Part shown: in pieces, positions 26,554 through 38,088 of the stretch
Numbering within the stretch: the first letter of the stretch is position 1
How the letters are laid out: every line of letters starts with the position of its first letter
Origin: Thamnaconus septentrionalis
Taxonomy: Eukaryota > Chordata > Actinopteri > Tetraodontiformes > Monacanthidae
DNA length: 64,000 nucleotides
Assembly (NCBI GenBank): GCA_009823395.1
Contig: CM020516.1
Span: 9,614,001 to 9,678,000, forward strand
Direction: 5' to 3'
Position numbers and translations under genes: made by a program
The notes under the pieces: model-generated
Databases searched by the model: none
What the model was told of the DNA's origin: nothing
The model's input: only the letters and a program-made list of their open reading frames with translations

Positions 26554-29500
26554 CTGAGACAAACAAACAGCAAAGATTAATTTCAGATGGCTGTCAACGT
26601 CGTCCTCCTGCGTCCTCAGTGTTGCATCGCACCTCTGAAAGCCTCCGACTGGATCTCCTTCTTCAGCATCTGCTGGAGCATCAGTTGAAGATACGCGGAG
26701 TCGCCGTGTCCTCCGCTCACACCGGTGCCACCGCTGCTGCCGTAACCGCCGCCTCCGTAGCTGCCGCCTTCACTGCCGTAGCTGGTTTCCACGCTGTAAC
26801 TGGTCCTGCTGCTGGTGCTGCTGCTGCTGCTGTCAGTTCTGGAGCTGGTTCCTGTGCCGCCACTCTGGCCGGTACCGGCAACTCCAATGTAAGTAGTTCC
26901 GCCGCCGCCACTGTGACCAGTACCGGCACCACCGCTGTGACCAGTGCCAGCACCACCGCCATGACCAGAACCACTGCTGTGACCAGTACCACCGCTGTGA
27001 CCAGTACCAGCAACTCCAATGTAAGTGGTTCCAGCACCGCCACTCTGACCAGTTCCCACACCACCGCTGTGACCAGTACCGGCACCACCGCTGTGCCCAG
27101 AGCTGCCACCGCCGAGCCCGCTTCCACTCGAACCCGCAGCAGCGCCACCACCTGCCATGCTGACGTCAATGCTGTTGCTGCCGCTCGATCCACCGGCGCC
27201 GGCAGCGATTCCGACCCGAGCGCCGGAGCCTCCGCCGCCTCCTGTTCCTGCTCCTGCTCCTGCTGCTGCTCCTCCTGCTCCTGCTCCTGTTCCTGCTCCT
27301 CCTCCTCCCGCCAAAAGTACATTGGTGTTACCAGTGCTGGTGCCTCCTCCGCCCAGGTGGGCGTCGATGTGGTTGGAGGAACCCGACAGCCGACTGGTAT
27401 GAGCGGCGGTTGCTGCCGACTCGGACTCCAGGGTTGAGACGCGATTCTTCAGCTTCCTCACGTCCTCGGCTAAGGAGAGAGAAGCATCACAATGAGGAGA
27501 CGTGGAGATGAATCCTGGCAGCGGGCCTCACTCAAAACACTGTGGGAATATTTAACCTTTTTTATTCTTGCTTTTATGACTGTAAATGTAAGTTTCAATC
27601 TACATTTACAGTCTATGGACAAAATTGTGTAAATTATTAAACTTGGGCTGCCTAAACATTTTGTGATATGACCATTCATGTATTTTATTTTGAAAGTTTG
27701 CTTAGTGTGTGTTGAAACTAGCTTTTCTTCAAAAAAATGAAAAAAATAAAAACACTACCCAAACAACTTACACCTGACCTTCACTAACCTGCCCTCTTTC
27801 TTTTTTGATGATTTTTGGGTTAATTGATTATTCATGCAGCAACATGTGATTGGAAAAGGTTTTAAAAGCCCAACTCTAAACAGAACCACGCACAGATCCA
27901 AAGGCAGAGAGTTTGTAAACTTCAAAAGATGTTTTTTGTCAATCAGTTAACGGTCATAACATCACACAAAAAGCCTGCAGCTGCAGAAAAACAAGGAGGA
28001 GTTTCTTAATCAAGCAACCATTTTCTGGCTCTGCTGTGATAACATTTCATGCCAAACCGACTTTACAGCCGGGAGATCTTGCCACAGAGCAGGTTTCCAA
28101 GAAAAAGAGAACTTTTACTGTCTCACAACTCCAGGCAGCAGCGAGGAATAATACCCAGAGGCTTGTTAAAAGTACAACACACAGTTTATTGGCTGGGAAA
28201 AGGGCCACTCCCTGGAATTTCATTGGCGCCTCAAGGGAAAATCTGAGGAGACTTTATCTTTTAAATCCTCCAAATCGAACGTCCCCCATAATCCTTGTGT
28301 GGGCGAAACTCACCCAGCGCGATGAGGCCAAACAGAAGTCCGAGCAGGAGCAGGAAGAGGAGGAGGAGACCCAGCAGCCACTTCCACCAGGAGCAGCACG
28401 AGTCGGAGCAGCAGCAGAATCCTCCTCCGCCAAACACGCCGCTGTCCCTGTGGATCTCTGAGGACAATGCAAAGCTGTCAGTCTCCCACTCAAACACTGA
28501 GTGGATCCTGGAAATGAATCACTGAGGTGTGAATATCACAGTACAAGCAATAATAAAGACCAAAAAAATACCTGCAAAGGTGGCTTTGTCTTTCATTAAA
28601 ACTCCAGATGACCCGTCTGTTGAAAGAAAAAGTAAAAATCTCTGTCATTGTTTTGAAATGGTTTAAAATTAAATCTTGAAAAAAAAAAATCAATTACAGT
28701 AAGAGTTGATGGTCTCTGCCTTCAGTGGCATCTTTTCGCCATAGCTTGAAATCAGCTTCTCTTTTTCTAATGAATCTGCCGACAGCGAGCCTGTAAAAAA
28801 GGGCAGCGGGAAAATATTATAATAAATATAAATTAATATAATAAATTAATTAATTTCATGTCCAATAAAAGAAAATATATATATTTTGATCTACAACAGT
28901 ATCAAACATATCAAACAGATTGCAATGCCACCAGATTTAGACCTTAATCAATAAAAGTCAGAATGAATAAAAGTCAGTCATTTCAGAAAATGAAGAAAAA
29001 AAAACTTTGTCCAGAAGAGGGCAGTATGGCTCGACTGACCTCCACCCAAGTGGAGGCCTCTGCTGAAGTGCTTCCCACTGTCTTTGGCCAACAGCAGCGT
29101 CTCTGTGTCCCGCTTGGCAGAAACATTTTCTTTGTCCGAGGTCAGGAACTTCTGCTCCCTCTTGTACGTGTCATCCATCTGGGTTCTGCTGGCTGATAGT
29201 CAGAACAAAGACAGAAGTTAATCACTGTCAGAAAGAAGAGAAAAGAGAGCAAGAAGTTTCTGTTCCAAGACTGACTGGTAGAGACTCCAGAAACCACTCC
29301 ACTGGTGTTTGACACGTTCTTCTGGACGCCGTAACCTGCAGACACACGTGCAGGGTTTAGTGGCGAGGGGATTATTGCAGGGGTGTATCAAAGAAAAAAT
29401 ATATATATGTCAACATACCTGCTGAACTGGCGTTTACATTAGCCCCACTGGTGGTGAGGATGCCGGCAGAGGTGGGAGCCAGATTATTCTGAAAGCCATA

Positions 29501-29959
29501 AACTGTAAAAGGGAACAGTAAATCAAAAACTGTTCAGCAGTTCACATTCAAGATTCAAGATTCAAGTTTCCGTCTCTTTTCTTTTATTGCTTTTTTCCTT
29601 CTGTGCTGCCATGGTTAGGTTAAAGATATATACACTGTTTACCTCTTTTTGTTTATATTTATATTGTAAATTATTTGCTTGTGTGAGCACTATTTTGTTG
29701 CTTGTATTTTGAGTTGTACCATGTTAAAATACAAATACAAAGCATGTTAAAACACAAAACAACCTCGCTTTGTCTGTATTTTCTTTATCTGTGTTTTCAC
29801 CAATAAAAATTAATGAAATTATTTCAACCTAAGTTGCAAAAGTAGCAAGACAAAAATTTTAAATACAAATCTGTCTGTTTAAATTGGTATAAAATAATGG
29901 CAAATACTACAAGCAGTAGTTGCATAGTTTCCCAATATGGGATCATAAAAGTACTCTAA

Positions 29960-30000
<41 letters not shown>

Positions 30001-33000
30001 AGCAGAGCCAGAGCCAGAGCCAGAGCCAGAGCCTTCTCTTTGGATTGACAGTTTTGGTGTTACCTGACAGCGATGAGCTCTGTCCGAGGCCGACCGGCAT
30101 CGGCGACCCTCCCGGCATGTTGTTGGTACCGGCCTGGTAGGTGTAGGTGGTGCTGCCGCCGCCGCCGCCAGCCACCACCGTGGTGGAGGAAGTGGAGGGC
30201 AGTGTGGCGGTGGACCAGGAGAACGTCGGCAGCACGGCGTCCAGCGTGTCGTACTGGCCGGACCTCAGGCTGCCGTCGTAGTGGCTGGACTTCATGGTCA
30301 GGTCGTACTGGGCCGACCTGGCGCCCGTGTCGTACTGGCCCGACCTCAGGCTGCCGTCGTACTGGCCCGACTTGACGCTGTTGTACTGGGATGACTTGAC
30401 GCCGCCGTCGTACTGTCCCGACACTATGCTGCTGCTGTACTGGCCGGAATTGCCGCCAGTTTGGTACTGGCCCGATCTGATGGTGATGTCGTACTGTCCT
30501 GATTTGACGCCGGTGTCAAACTGCCCGGGCATCACGCCGCTGTCGTACAGGCCCGAGCCGTCGATGGTGTGGAAGGCTCCAGACCTCACACTGGCCGAGT
30601 CCAGCGTGGCAGGACCTGCAGGAGACACATACCACACAATTAAATGATGATAAAATGGAGTGAAATTGATTTTTCATCTCATTTAAATGCAGATTTCTCT
30701 GAATTTATATGAAAAATATGCCAAAATGTTGTTGTTTTTTATTTCAGGTGTTGTCACTGTTGAAGAGACTTTTACGAAACTTTCAAGTTTGAATTCATGC
30801 AGACGGGATGGATCTGAGTAAGAATTCATTGGGATCCCTGTAAATCCCACTTTGAGCTGTTTTGTTAACTTTTATATTTTTTTGTATTTTATATTTTTAT
30901 TTTTGCATTGTACCTGCCTTATGCTACTGATGTACTTGAGTCTGAAATAAAGTTTCAATTCAATGCAAAATTATGCTATTATGCACTTTTTTATGTATGT
31001 TTTTTTTTTTTCATTCCACAATGACTCATGCAGCAGATATAATCCTGTCTCAATCCTGATTTACGAAACGGCTCATTCTGGATCTAGAAATGATATAACT
31101 GAACTACTGTGGTGAAACTGCAGCCTCCCAACTGTGTCTTGTCTGTCTTTGAAGGATTTATCTGGCTTGAAACCAGATGCTCGGCGCTCAACTTCCTCTC
31201 CGACTGTAACCCAACACACCAGAGCAAACCAAAAGCGAGCGACGAGATGTCTGTGCATGCAAAGCATGTTGCGTGTAATGCGTTTCTCCCGCGAGCGTCG
31301 CCTCGTACCCGACTGAGTGGCCACGGAGGCCACGGAGATGGTCTGCGTCTCCACGGTGGCCTTTTTGGAGGGCGGTTGCGAGATGGAGGCGTTGGAGGAG
31401 CGGGTGGGGCTGACGCTGCAGGAGCGGCCCTTCAGCAGCTTCTTCACGTCGTCCAGCTCCGTCCCTGCGAGAGCAAGCAGCGGCGGAGATTCGCGTCAGA
31501 CTGACCTCGGGTCAGTTCCCTTTATGATTGAGTTATACCTGTACTTCGATCATGTAAATGATAACTCAAAAAACAGATTAAAATAAAAAAAGTCAAAAAC
31601 AAACAAAATAGTAGCTGCATCTGCGACGTCATAAGTAACGCAGGTTACATGAGTGAAAAGGAGTAGGAAGAAGTATAAACTTATTTAATGCTATCCCTTA
31701 AATTTAATTAAAGCTTCCCAAAAAAGAGCAGAAAGTCAATCGTAATTTCCCAGCTTAATTAGTGGAGAGCCACAGCGGGCTGAGGCGGAGACCGAGGAGC
31801 ATTCTCAAGTGACAGAAGACTTGCTCACGTTTTTCTCATTTTGTTGCATAATATGCATGCAGTGCACACACATTACAATGATATCAAATGGCATTTTTAT
31901 CTCTCAAATGCGACGGTCCGCCCAGTGGGAGCAAATCGGGAAATAAGTGAGAGAACACCAGGCGCCTCACGCTTCCTGCCTCCTGTTTTAACGGAACAAT
32001 ACTTCATTCAGCTCCGCAGAAAGCGAAAAAATGCGGCCTGGCAGCCGGCTGAAACAGGGTCTAAGGTGGCACACAGTGACTAACTGTTGAAAAATGCCCA
32101 TTAAATGATGGCGCCGGTGCGCTTCGGGCCAGCAGGGGGAGCGTTCTCGCTCCCCACGAGAGCTCCTTGCACTTTCCTCCATCTCGCGCCGTGCAAGTAA
32201 GATAATGCGAGCGAGCAGTGACTCATATTTACCACTGCGGCCACAGAGGATCTGCTCCTTCACCCCTTCCCCTCACCCTCTTCCTCCCCACTGTACTGTG
32301 TCACGTTGGAAGGGAGCTGTGTTGCATGTGTTACTAATCAGAATTTCTTGGACTTAAACTCGCGGTAGGAGGAGGAAGAGGAGGAGGACTTTCCAAAAGT
32401 GTAGGACGCTGGGTGGAAGTAGCACAGGGAGACAAGAGGAAATGAGAGAAGAAGAGGAGGAGGAGGAGGAGGAGGAAGGGAGAGAATAGAGTGGAAAAAA
32501 GTCTTTCAGCGTCGCTGGGACGCTTTGTTTCTTCATGAGGGGTTTTTTGCCTGATCAGCAACAACTTGGATGAGCGCGTCTCGGGGGTCTTACATCTGCC
32601 GGCTGTAGGGGAGGCACTCTGCAGCCTGGCTCTGATCTCACTCTCTGGGGGAGGAGAAAAAAATATCACAATGAGCACACATTTTTAGAAAAAAAAAATC
32701 CTGATTTAATGAAACAAAAACATGGGCGCTCTCAGGTCTTTGGGGCAGAAATAATGAGGGGTGAGAGGTGGTGGGGGAGCTGGATGGGGGGTGGATGGAA
32801 AACAGTGAGGAAAAGTACCTCTGCTTTCGCTCCTCCCTCTCGTGGAGCTCGAGCCTGCGGAGACAGCACAAAGGACGGAGGGGGAAAACATAAATACGCA
32901 CACATCCACCCAAAAAGCAGCGGCGAGCCGAGGGGATAAAGCTGGGAAAACACTGACACAGCCAGGCAGCCGGCAGTCACACTTACAATAGATGCCATAG

Positions 33001-33117
33001 TCTTTGCGGGTTAATTCTGGCGAGGAATTAGTGCTAGAACTTCCTAGAAAGAAAAACACAATAGCGGCACAAATGTTAACGGCACCCTCATGCACCACTG
33101 CCACTTCCTTCTGTTTG

Positions 33118-33159
<42 letters not shown>

Positions 33160-36100
33160 GTGTTGTTGGGATTACTCTATAAAAGGAATGCAACTACTGA
33201 TTACTGATTACTCCTTAATAAGTAATAAGTAATAAATTACTAATTACTAATTACTTTAGTTAAAAAAAAGATGAAGCAACAGTTGCTCAGTGCTCTGGAA
33301 GGAACTTTATTAAAGTGCAAATTTTGCAATTCCAAATATGATGATAAGATTTCAGAGAAGTAATGAAATTGTTACTTAATAAAGTAATTATGAAATAATA
33401 ACCAGTTTTGCCACAGTAGTGGATTACTTAGTCATAGATTACTCGCCAACACTGATCATCATCATTGTTATCATAACAATGGATGCGTCCACGGTGCCAA
33501 ACCGTGCTTGTTTTTCAACGCCAGTGTCTCACCGTCGTAGCCTCCAGAGTGGCTGGTCACCATCTTCCTCTCCCGGAAGGCAGGCGACGGTCCCCCCGAC
33601 GAGCCCGCGGTCCTCCTGGCGCCGCCGCCGCTCGAGCTGGACTTGACCTTTGACACCGAGCTCACCATGTAGCTGCTGCTGCCGCCGCTGCTCACCCCGC
33701 CACCCAGGCCTCCGCCTCCGAGGCCGCCTCCGCCTCCAAGGCCGCCTCCGCTTCCGCTACCGTAGCCTTCGACATCCAGGAACCTCCCCAGTGCATCGCC
33801 CCCTCCTGAGGAGTCTTCTCCCATGTAGACTCCCGAGGAGGAGCTGTAGCTGCCGGAAGTCACGGCGGCTGGATGGAGAATAACACGAGTCAGTTTGAGG
33901 TTTTGAAGATGGAGGTCATAGAAATTGTAACAGAGTTTCCTGCATTTTGATGTTTGACTTTCTTTGATTTTGAGTTTCTACCAGCCCTCATGTTACGCTG
34001 TTTTAATTCACTGCAGCGTCCTGTGATTAACTTAGCAATGTCGGATGGCCTCCTTTTTCCTCCCATGGATCAATACAGCAAAAATAATCGATATATTAAT
34101 AATAATTCAGCAACACCTTTGTTGTTCGTGTTACAAGGTATTCCCAGGAGATCTACGTATGTCCAGCTTTATTTTAGAAAACCTAATCAGTAAACTAATT
34201 AGTTCTTGCAAGTTTTATTAATAATAACAGTCTTTATAGGTCTGTTTTTAACCTGATATTTCAAACTCAGGCTGTTTTGTATTCATTTATTTATTTCAAG
34301 AATTTGCATGTGCCAGCATTTGTTCTCATCAGGCACTCTGGCTTCCCGTCACAGTCAAAACCTTGCGTCAGCGTCCGTGGCCGCACTGACTCTCTGTGCT
34401 GGACGTGCAATCAAGTGGCGACTTGCACAGGATGTTTCCCTGTCCTTCACCACCAGACAGCTTGGCTAAGATCCAGCGACCTGCGACCCTGAGCGCAGGC
34501 TAGGAGGTGATGGATGCATGCTCACGATAGGGGGAGAAGTTTCTCACTTCCTGTCAAATATTTTCATTTCCCCCACTGACAGCCTGTGTCTTCCCGATGC
34601 GTCCTTATTCTCATCTGCCCACTCCTTCAGCTTCTCTGCTGCTGCATTTTTTCATTTAGAAAGAATACAAAGCTAGCCACGACTACTGGTACAACTGGAC
34701 AAAATTAGAAAATTGAATATTCAGTTTAAGCCCCAGATAAGAGGAAGTGTCCTGACCGAACACCACCTGTGGTTATGTACCAAATCCCACAACAGCCACT
34801 TGAATCTTGGGTTCGCCAGTCACTTTCATACCACCTCATGCCTCGGGAAAAAATAGCAACCGTATCTGCAGAGCTGGATGAACAATTCACTGCTTTACAA
34901 AGCAGAAATGGAACACAAGAGCGTTGTTCTACCGACCACTATAGTTTAGTGCATTGGTTCAAAGGGCAAAACCTAAAGGTCTTGAAATGAATAGAATTAC
35001 AAACCAAAGCGATGCTTCACCTTCTCTGTGTGTTTTTCACAAATCGCTTAAAAACCATCAAAAGATCACAACTGCAGCATTGAAAATTCAAGGAGGTGGT
35101 AGACTCTGCGGTTTCTGATAATAATACTAATTGCAGTAACATCCACAACCTATTGTATTTAAACCTCAGTGCCGCACGTGTGCAGGCATTTGGAGTTTCT
35201 CAAGACTCAACGTGAGATTTTGTTTGGTTCTTTTTTTAACCAGGGACAGAAAGTTATGAAATTCATCATCTCAAGACTCGGTCTGAATCGAAAACCACAG
35301 CTTCCCACTTTCGAACCACGAGTGGAAATTTGCTCTCACATGAGGAGAAATACGTTCCATTGCTGCTCTGGGTTAAGACGTTCTTCTCCAAGCCCAGCCC
35401 TCCAGCGCCGCTGGACATATTCCTGTGACTTGATCCGCTGGTTCCCTCTGGCAACGAGAAGACACAAGGCAAAACAGGGGGAGACGCTCTTACTCATTGG
35501 GCGCTTCCTTCGGCACTATAATGGCAGCTGTAATTACTGCACATGGTGTTTTAGTCCACTGACAATAAGTGAAGTCAGCGGCGGTTGTGGTAGGAGGGAG
35601 ACACTCACTTGGTGGAAGAGACGTCAGGACGGTCCTGGAGGTGATGGTTTCTGTCACCACTGGCGGCAAAAAATAAATGAATATTCCACCGAGGGCACGC
35701 AAGTCTTTTCTGCTTGCTTTGTGTTTTGTGGTTCTTTTTTGTTAATAAAAATTGATTAGACAACATAATGCATTGTTAAGGCATGCACACTGCAGTATTT
35801 TTGGCACACAACCCGACACTCTGACACGTTAATCCCTGTTATCATCCGCGGATTAAGCATTAAATGGGCCGTATTGCCGCCTCCGCAGCTGAATGGCTGT
35901 GATTTTTATTGAGAGACTAAGTGTTGAAGGATTTGCTGCCACTCGGCTGCAACGTAATAGCACTTTCCCATACGTGGGCTTTCTAAGCCATAACGAACGG
36001 CATTCTTAAATGGTTTTAGATGCACATTAATTTATGACGAGAGAGCGACACTGTCTGCCTTATCGGATTGGTGTTTATCCTTGTGCTCTAAGACGGTTGG

Positions 36101-38088
36101 CCAATGAGAATGGGTTGCACTGAGCCGCTAATTAATAATTACTAACGCAACTAGGAGCCGATGTGAACCTAAAGTTTCAGACGCTTTTGTTTTCCAGTTA
36201 AATCAGTTGTTTAAATCACGTCTGAGATCAGGTTTGGTTTACTGGTTTATCCAATGTTTGCAGATAAAAACTTTTTTGTGTCTTTTTTTGTTTTATAGCT
36301 ATATAATCTGCCAGAAAGAGGAAACACCAATGTTTTGTTTTTCTATTTGCGTTCTGAGTTTGCTGAGTCGTGCAAAAAAAAAACACTGTCGCCATAGAGA
36401 CGTCTGGGGCTAGCTGGTGTGAAACCGTTAACAATTATGCTCCGACAACTGTTAGTGTTAGCGGACTGGATATGTGCGTGACATGACACTAAATAAGGAA
36501 AAAAGTGAGTTTTTGTTTAGATCAGCGCTCCGTCACTCCCTGGCTGCTAACGGTTTTTGAACAGAAGCGAGGAGTGAGTGAAATGACGGTTGTTTCTCAT
36601 GAACAGGCCGACCGCACGGAGAGATAACGACACGCTGGTCTGGTCCTCCTCGCTGCTGGGAGGCATCTCGCTCTCCAGCTGGAACTCGTCAAATTTTAAA
36701 GCGCCCAGTTACGGATAAAGTAAATTCCAGTTTGATTTCACGCCGTCTCCTCACTCCCATCCTCCTCCTCATCCTCCTCCTCTTTCTCCACCCTTGTAGG
36801 GATTTGTAACTGCTTTTGGGGCGAAGGTCACCAATCAGAGGCGATCAAGCTTTTCTTTGTTTTGGAAACGCCTCCATAAAACATAAAACAAACCTCGAGA
36901 TACCAAATTAGTGCATTAGGAAGCAGCTCCCTTCCTCCGTCCTGTATTTGTAAATCACTTAATAACCAGCCAGTTTGAAAACAGATGCCAGGGTCACTGG
37001 TGGTGACATTTTAAAACAAGAGGAGGGGAAACAAGGGGGATGACAGCATGACCGACTTTATGTTCATCTCAGCTGCCTCTGCGCATATAATTAGGTGCGC
37101 CTTGACCCCGTGTCACAAGTCGTTAGGTGACGACGAGGTGTCCAATTACACTGGGCCATGAGGGGAAACCCAGTGGATTACTAGCTTCTTGAAGGGGGCG
37201 AGGGGTGGAGAGAGAAATGGGAACCTGAGAGCAGCGAAGGCATGCCGCGATGTTAGTGACAGAAGCCGCAGCTGCAGAGGAAAGACAAAAGCATCACCCG
37301 TGAAAAGCAGGCGGCACCGACGATGTGAGGATTTCGCAAGATGATTGAACTTCTGCGTCGGATTTTAGACGATGGCCGCGCGCCGACGTGTTTCAGCGCT
37401 CGCTCACAACCTGTTAATTTGCTTTTTAAAGACCCCATGCTGTGCTAAATGTGCATCTAACAATAACCTGTTCCCCCTGCTTGTAAGTGAACTCCTCAGA
37501 AATGAGGAAAAGTCCATCTTTAAACTCTTTAACTCCACTCCACTTTTCAGAAAATGCATCCTGAAGGCGCCAATCTGGAAATCCAACTTTTGTGACATCA
37601 CAAAGGGCAGAATCTTACTGAATCTGATCTGATCTCTCACACCAGGTGCTGGTTACGTTCTCTGAGATCTCACGGTATGGCCTCCCCGGGACATTAATGT
37701 CCTCTCGCCTACGCAGCTCTGGGGAAACAATCATGCTGACGCTTTTTACAGGAAGCTCAAATCAAGCATTGTTGCCATGGCTGTAAACAGAGGGCTAAAT
37801 ACACCCTTTACTGGAGATCCTTTTTTTCAGGAAAATTATTTATATAAGCCTTCCACTTTGGAGATCCAATAGAAAGTCTAACATGGGAACTGAAAAAAAT
37901 CCTATGTAACAATGTTTCTGCTGCAATGTTGAAAGTATGAATATAAGTGTTTCAGTGTGTTACTTGGTTTTGACAGCTCGTTAACTTTGTTACCGAGCCA
38001 TCTGCAGCAGGAATCTCACCCTTTTCTCCTGACATGCCTGTCGAGAAGTCCATCTCTCTCGTTAGCTCGTCCATCCCATCTTAATCTG
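18505..38088 (-). CDS. col17a1: Collagen type XVII alpha 1 (transmembrane hemidesmosomal collagen)
   Basis: Collagen XVII is a type II transmembrane collagen of hemidesmosomes that links the keratin-plectin-BP230 complex to the basement membrane. Fifty-four coding exons on the minus strand join in frame to 1851 codons plus TAA: a cytoplasmic domain of about 600 residues, one membrane helix, a 279-residue glycine-rich exon, and a shed-type ectodomain of many short Gly-X-Y blocks. The identification rests on blocks shared with human COL17A1: [63 protein letters not shown], and C-terminal [14 protein letters not shown]. Human COL17A1 is 1497 residues; the fish excess is mainly in two repeat-rich exons. 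Every exon is phase 1-1. Exon coordinates are given in the regional entries. Fish can carry a and b copies; which this is cannot be told. Confidence 0.97.
23362..23460. repeat. Degenerate fish dispersed repeat in a COL17A1 intron
   Basis: The stretch resembles a common teleost repeat, with a GGTGAACATGCAAA-like start and CTAACCACTATGCCACCATG near its end. It is an old copy with no visible target duplication. It occupies part of the otherwise empty intron 22960-23582. Confidence 0.5.
26633..27469 (-). CDS. col17a1: COL17A1 giant glycine-rich juxtamembrane exon
   Basis: This exon is 837 nt (279 codons), phase 1-1. It starts with (A)[16 protein letters not shown], the short coiled segment that follows the membrane helix in all collagen XVII. 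A long Gly/Ser/Ala/Thr tract with near-repeats ([19 protein letters not shown] twice) follows. It ends with [20 protein letters not shown], matching the last helix before the first collagen block. Mammals have about 100 residues (the NC16A stalk) at this position. The Gly-rich middle is probably a flexible, species-variable insert. Confidence 0.93.
28314..28457 (-). CDS. col17a1: COL17A1 transmembrane exon
   Basis: This 144-nt exon encodes [20 protein letters not shown] followed by [13 protein letters not shown] and a Leu-rich helix to LIAL. The Cys cluster, the WWKW interface and the single hydrophobic helix are near-identical to mammalian collagen XVII. The helix lies at about residues 603-624, with a type II orientation (N-terminus inside). 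Confidence 0.97.
28572..38088 (-). CDS. col17a1: COL17A1 cytoplasmic-domain exons
   Basis: Exons in transcript order: 38020-38088 (coding from 38074), 35609-35659, 33533-33868, 32987-33043, 32819-32854, 32594-32644, 31309-31464, 30064-30615, 29419-29502, 29276-29335, 29040-29192, 28698-28790, 28572-28616. Conserved points against mammals include [26 protein letters not shown] and [11 protein letters not shown]. The 336-nt exon is Ser/Gly-rich ([13 protein letters not shown]). In the family this domain binds plectin, BP230 and integrin beta-4. Introns 33869-35608 and 35660-38019 are the longest and hold no other recognised gene. Confidence 0.92.
29961..30033. repeat. Compound microsatellite (TCTA)10 + (CAGAGC)5
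   Basis: A 40-bp TCTA tract is followed at once by about five CAGAGC hexamers. It lies in the COL17A1 intron 30-100 bp past the donor of the repeat exon. Confidence 0.95.
30064..30615 (-). CDS. col17a1: COL17A1 exon with 13 tandem SGQYD nonapeptides
   Basis: This 552-nt exon covers residues of about 248-431. Between 30236 and 30583 it encodes about 13 tandem units of nine residues (one of eight) with consensus SGQYD-x-x-x-R/K, for example [27 protein letters not shown]. It then continues with [17 protein letters not shown], which aligns with human TILDANLPSHVWSSTLP. Human collagen XVII, as I recall it, has a single SGTYD at this point, so this is a tandem expansion of one ancestral unit. Confidence 0.93.
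32453..32477. repeat. (AGG)n purine-rich microsatellite
   Basis: About eight AGG/GAG units lie in the COL17A1 intron between the exons at 32594 and 31464. Confidence 0.9.
33117..33157. repeat. (ATC)n microsatellite
   Basis: About 13 TCA/ATC units lie in a COL17A1 intron. The hAT-like element sits at its end, and a short stub of the tract resumes at 33455. Confidence 0.95.
33158..33454. mobile_element. hAT-like non-autonomous element (297 bp)
   Basis: The element starts CAGTGTTGTTGGGATTACTC and ends GAGTAATC-type sequence plus CAACACTG (reverse complement CAGTGTTGGCGAGTAATC). Both ends are flanked by the 8-bp duplication ATCATCAT (33150-33157 and 33455-33462). It has no coding capacity. The insertion went into an (ATC)n tract, so the duplication is weaker evidence than usual. 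Confidence 0.75.
38020..38088 (-). CDS. col17a1: COL17A1 probable start-codon exon
   Basis: The acceptor follows a pyrimidine-rich stretch ending CGTCTCAG, and the donor is AAAAGG|GTGAGA. An ATG at 38074 opens [18 protein letters not shown], ending in phase 1. This joins in frame to (V)VTETITSR, just as human exon 2 contributes 18 codons before VTET. Residue similarity to the human start is limited to MD and charge, so the call rests on phase, length and splice sites. Any 5' untranslated exon lies beyond 38.1 kb and was not identified. Confidence 0.6.

Noticed and set aside
26619..27437. Long Ser/Thr/Ala-rich plus-strand frame opposite the glycine-rich COL17A1 exon
   Set aside because: It is the mirror of a GGN-rich repeat exon on the minus strand; it lacks complexity and splice or start signals.
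36600..36719. 39-codon plus-strand frame ([12 protein letters not shown]...) with a protein-like reading on both strands
   Set aside because: It has no convincing splice partners, no poly(A) signal and no family resemblance, and lies inside a COL17A1 intron.
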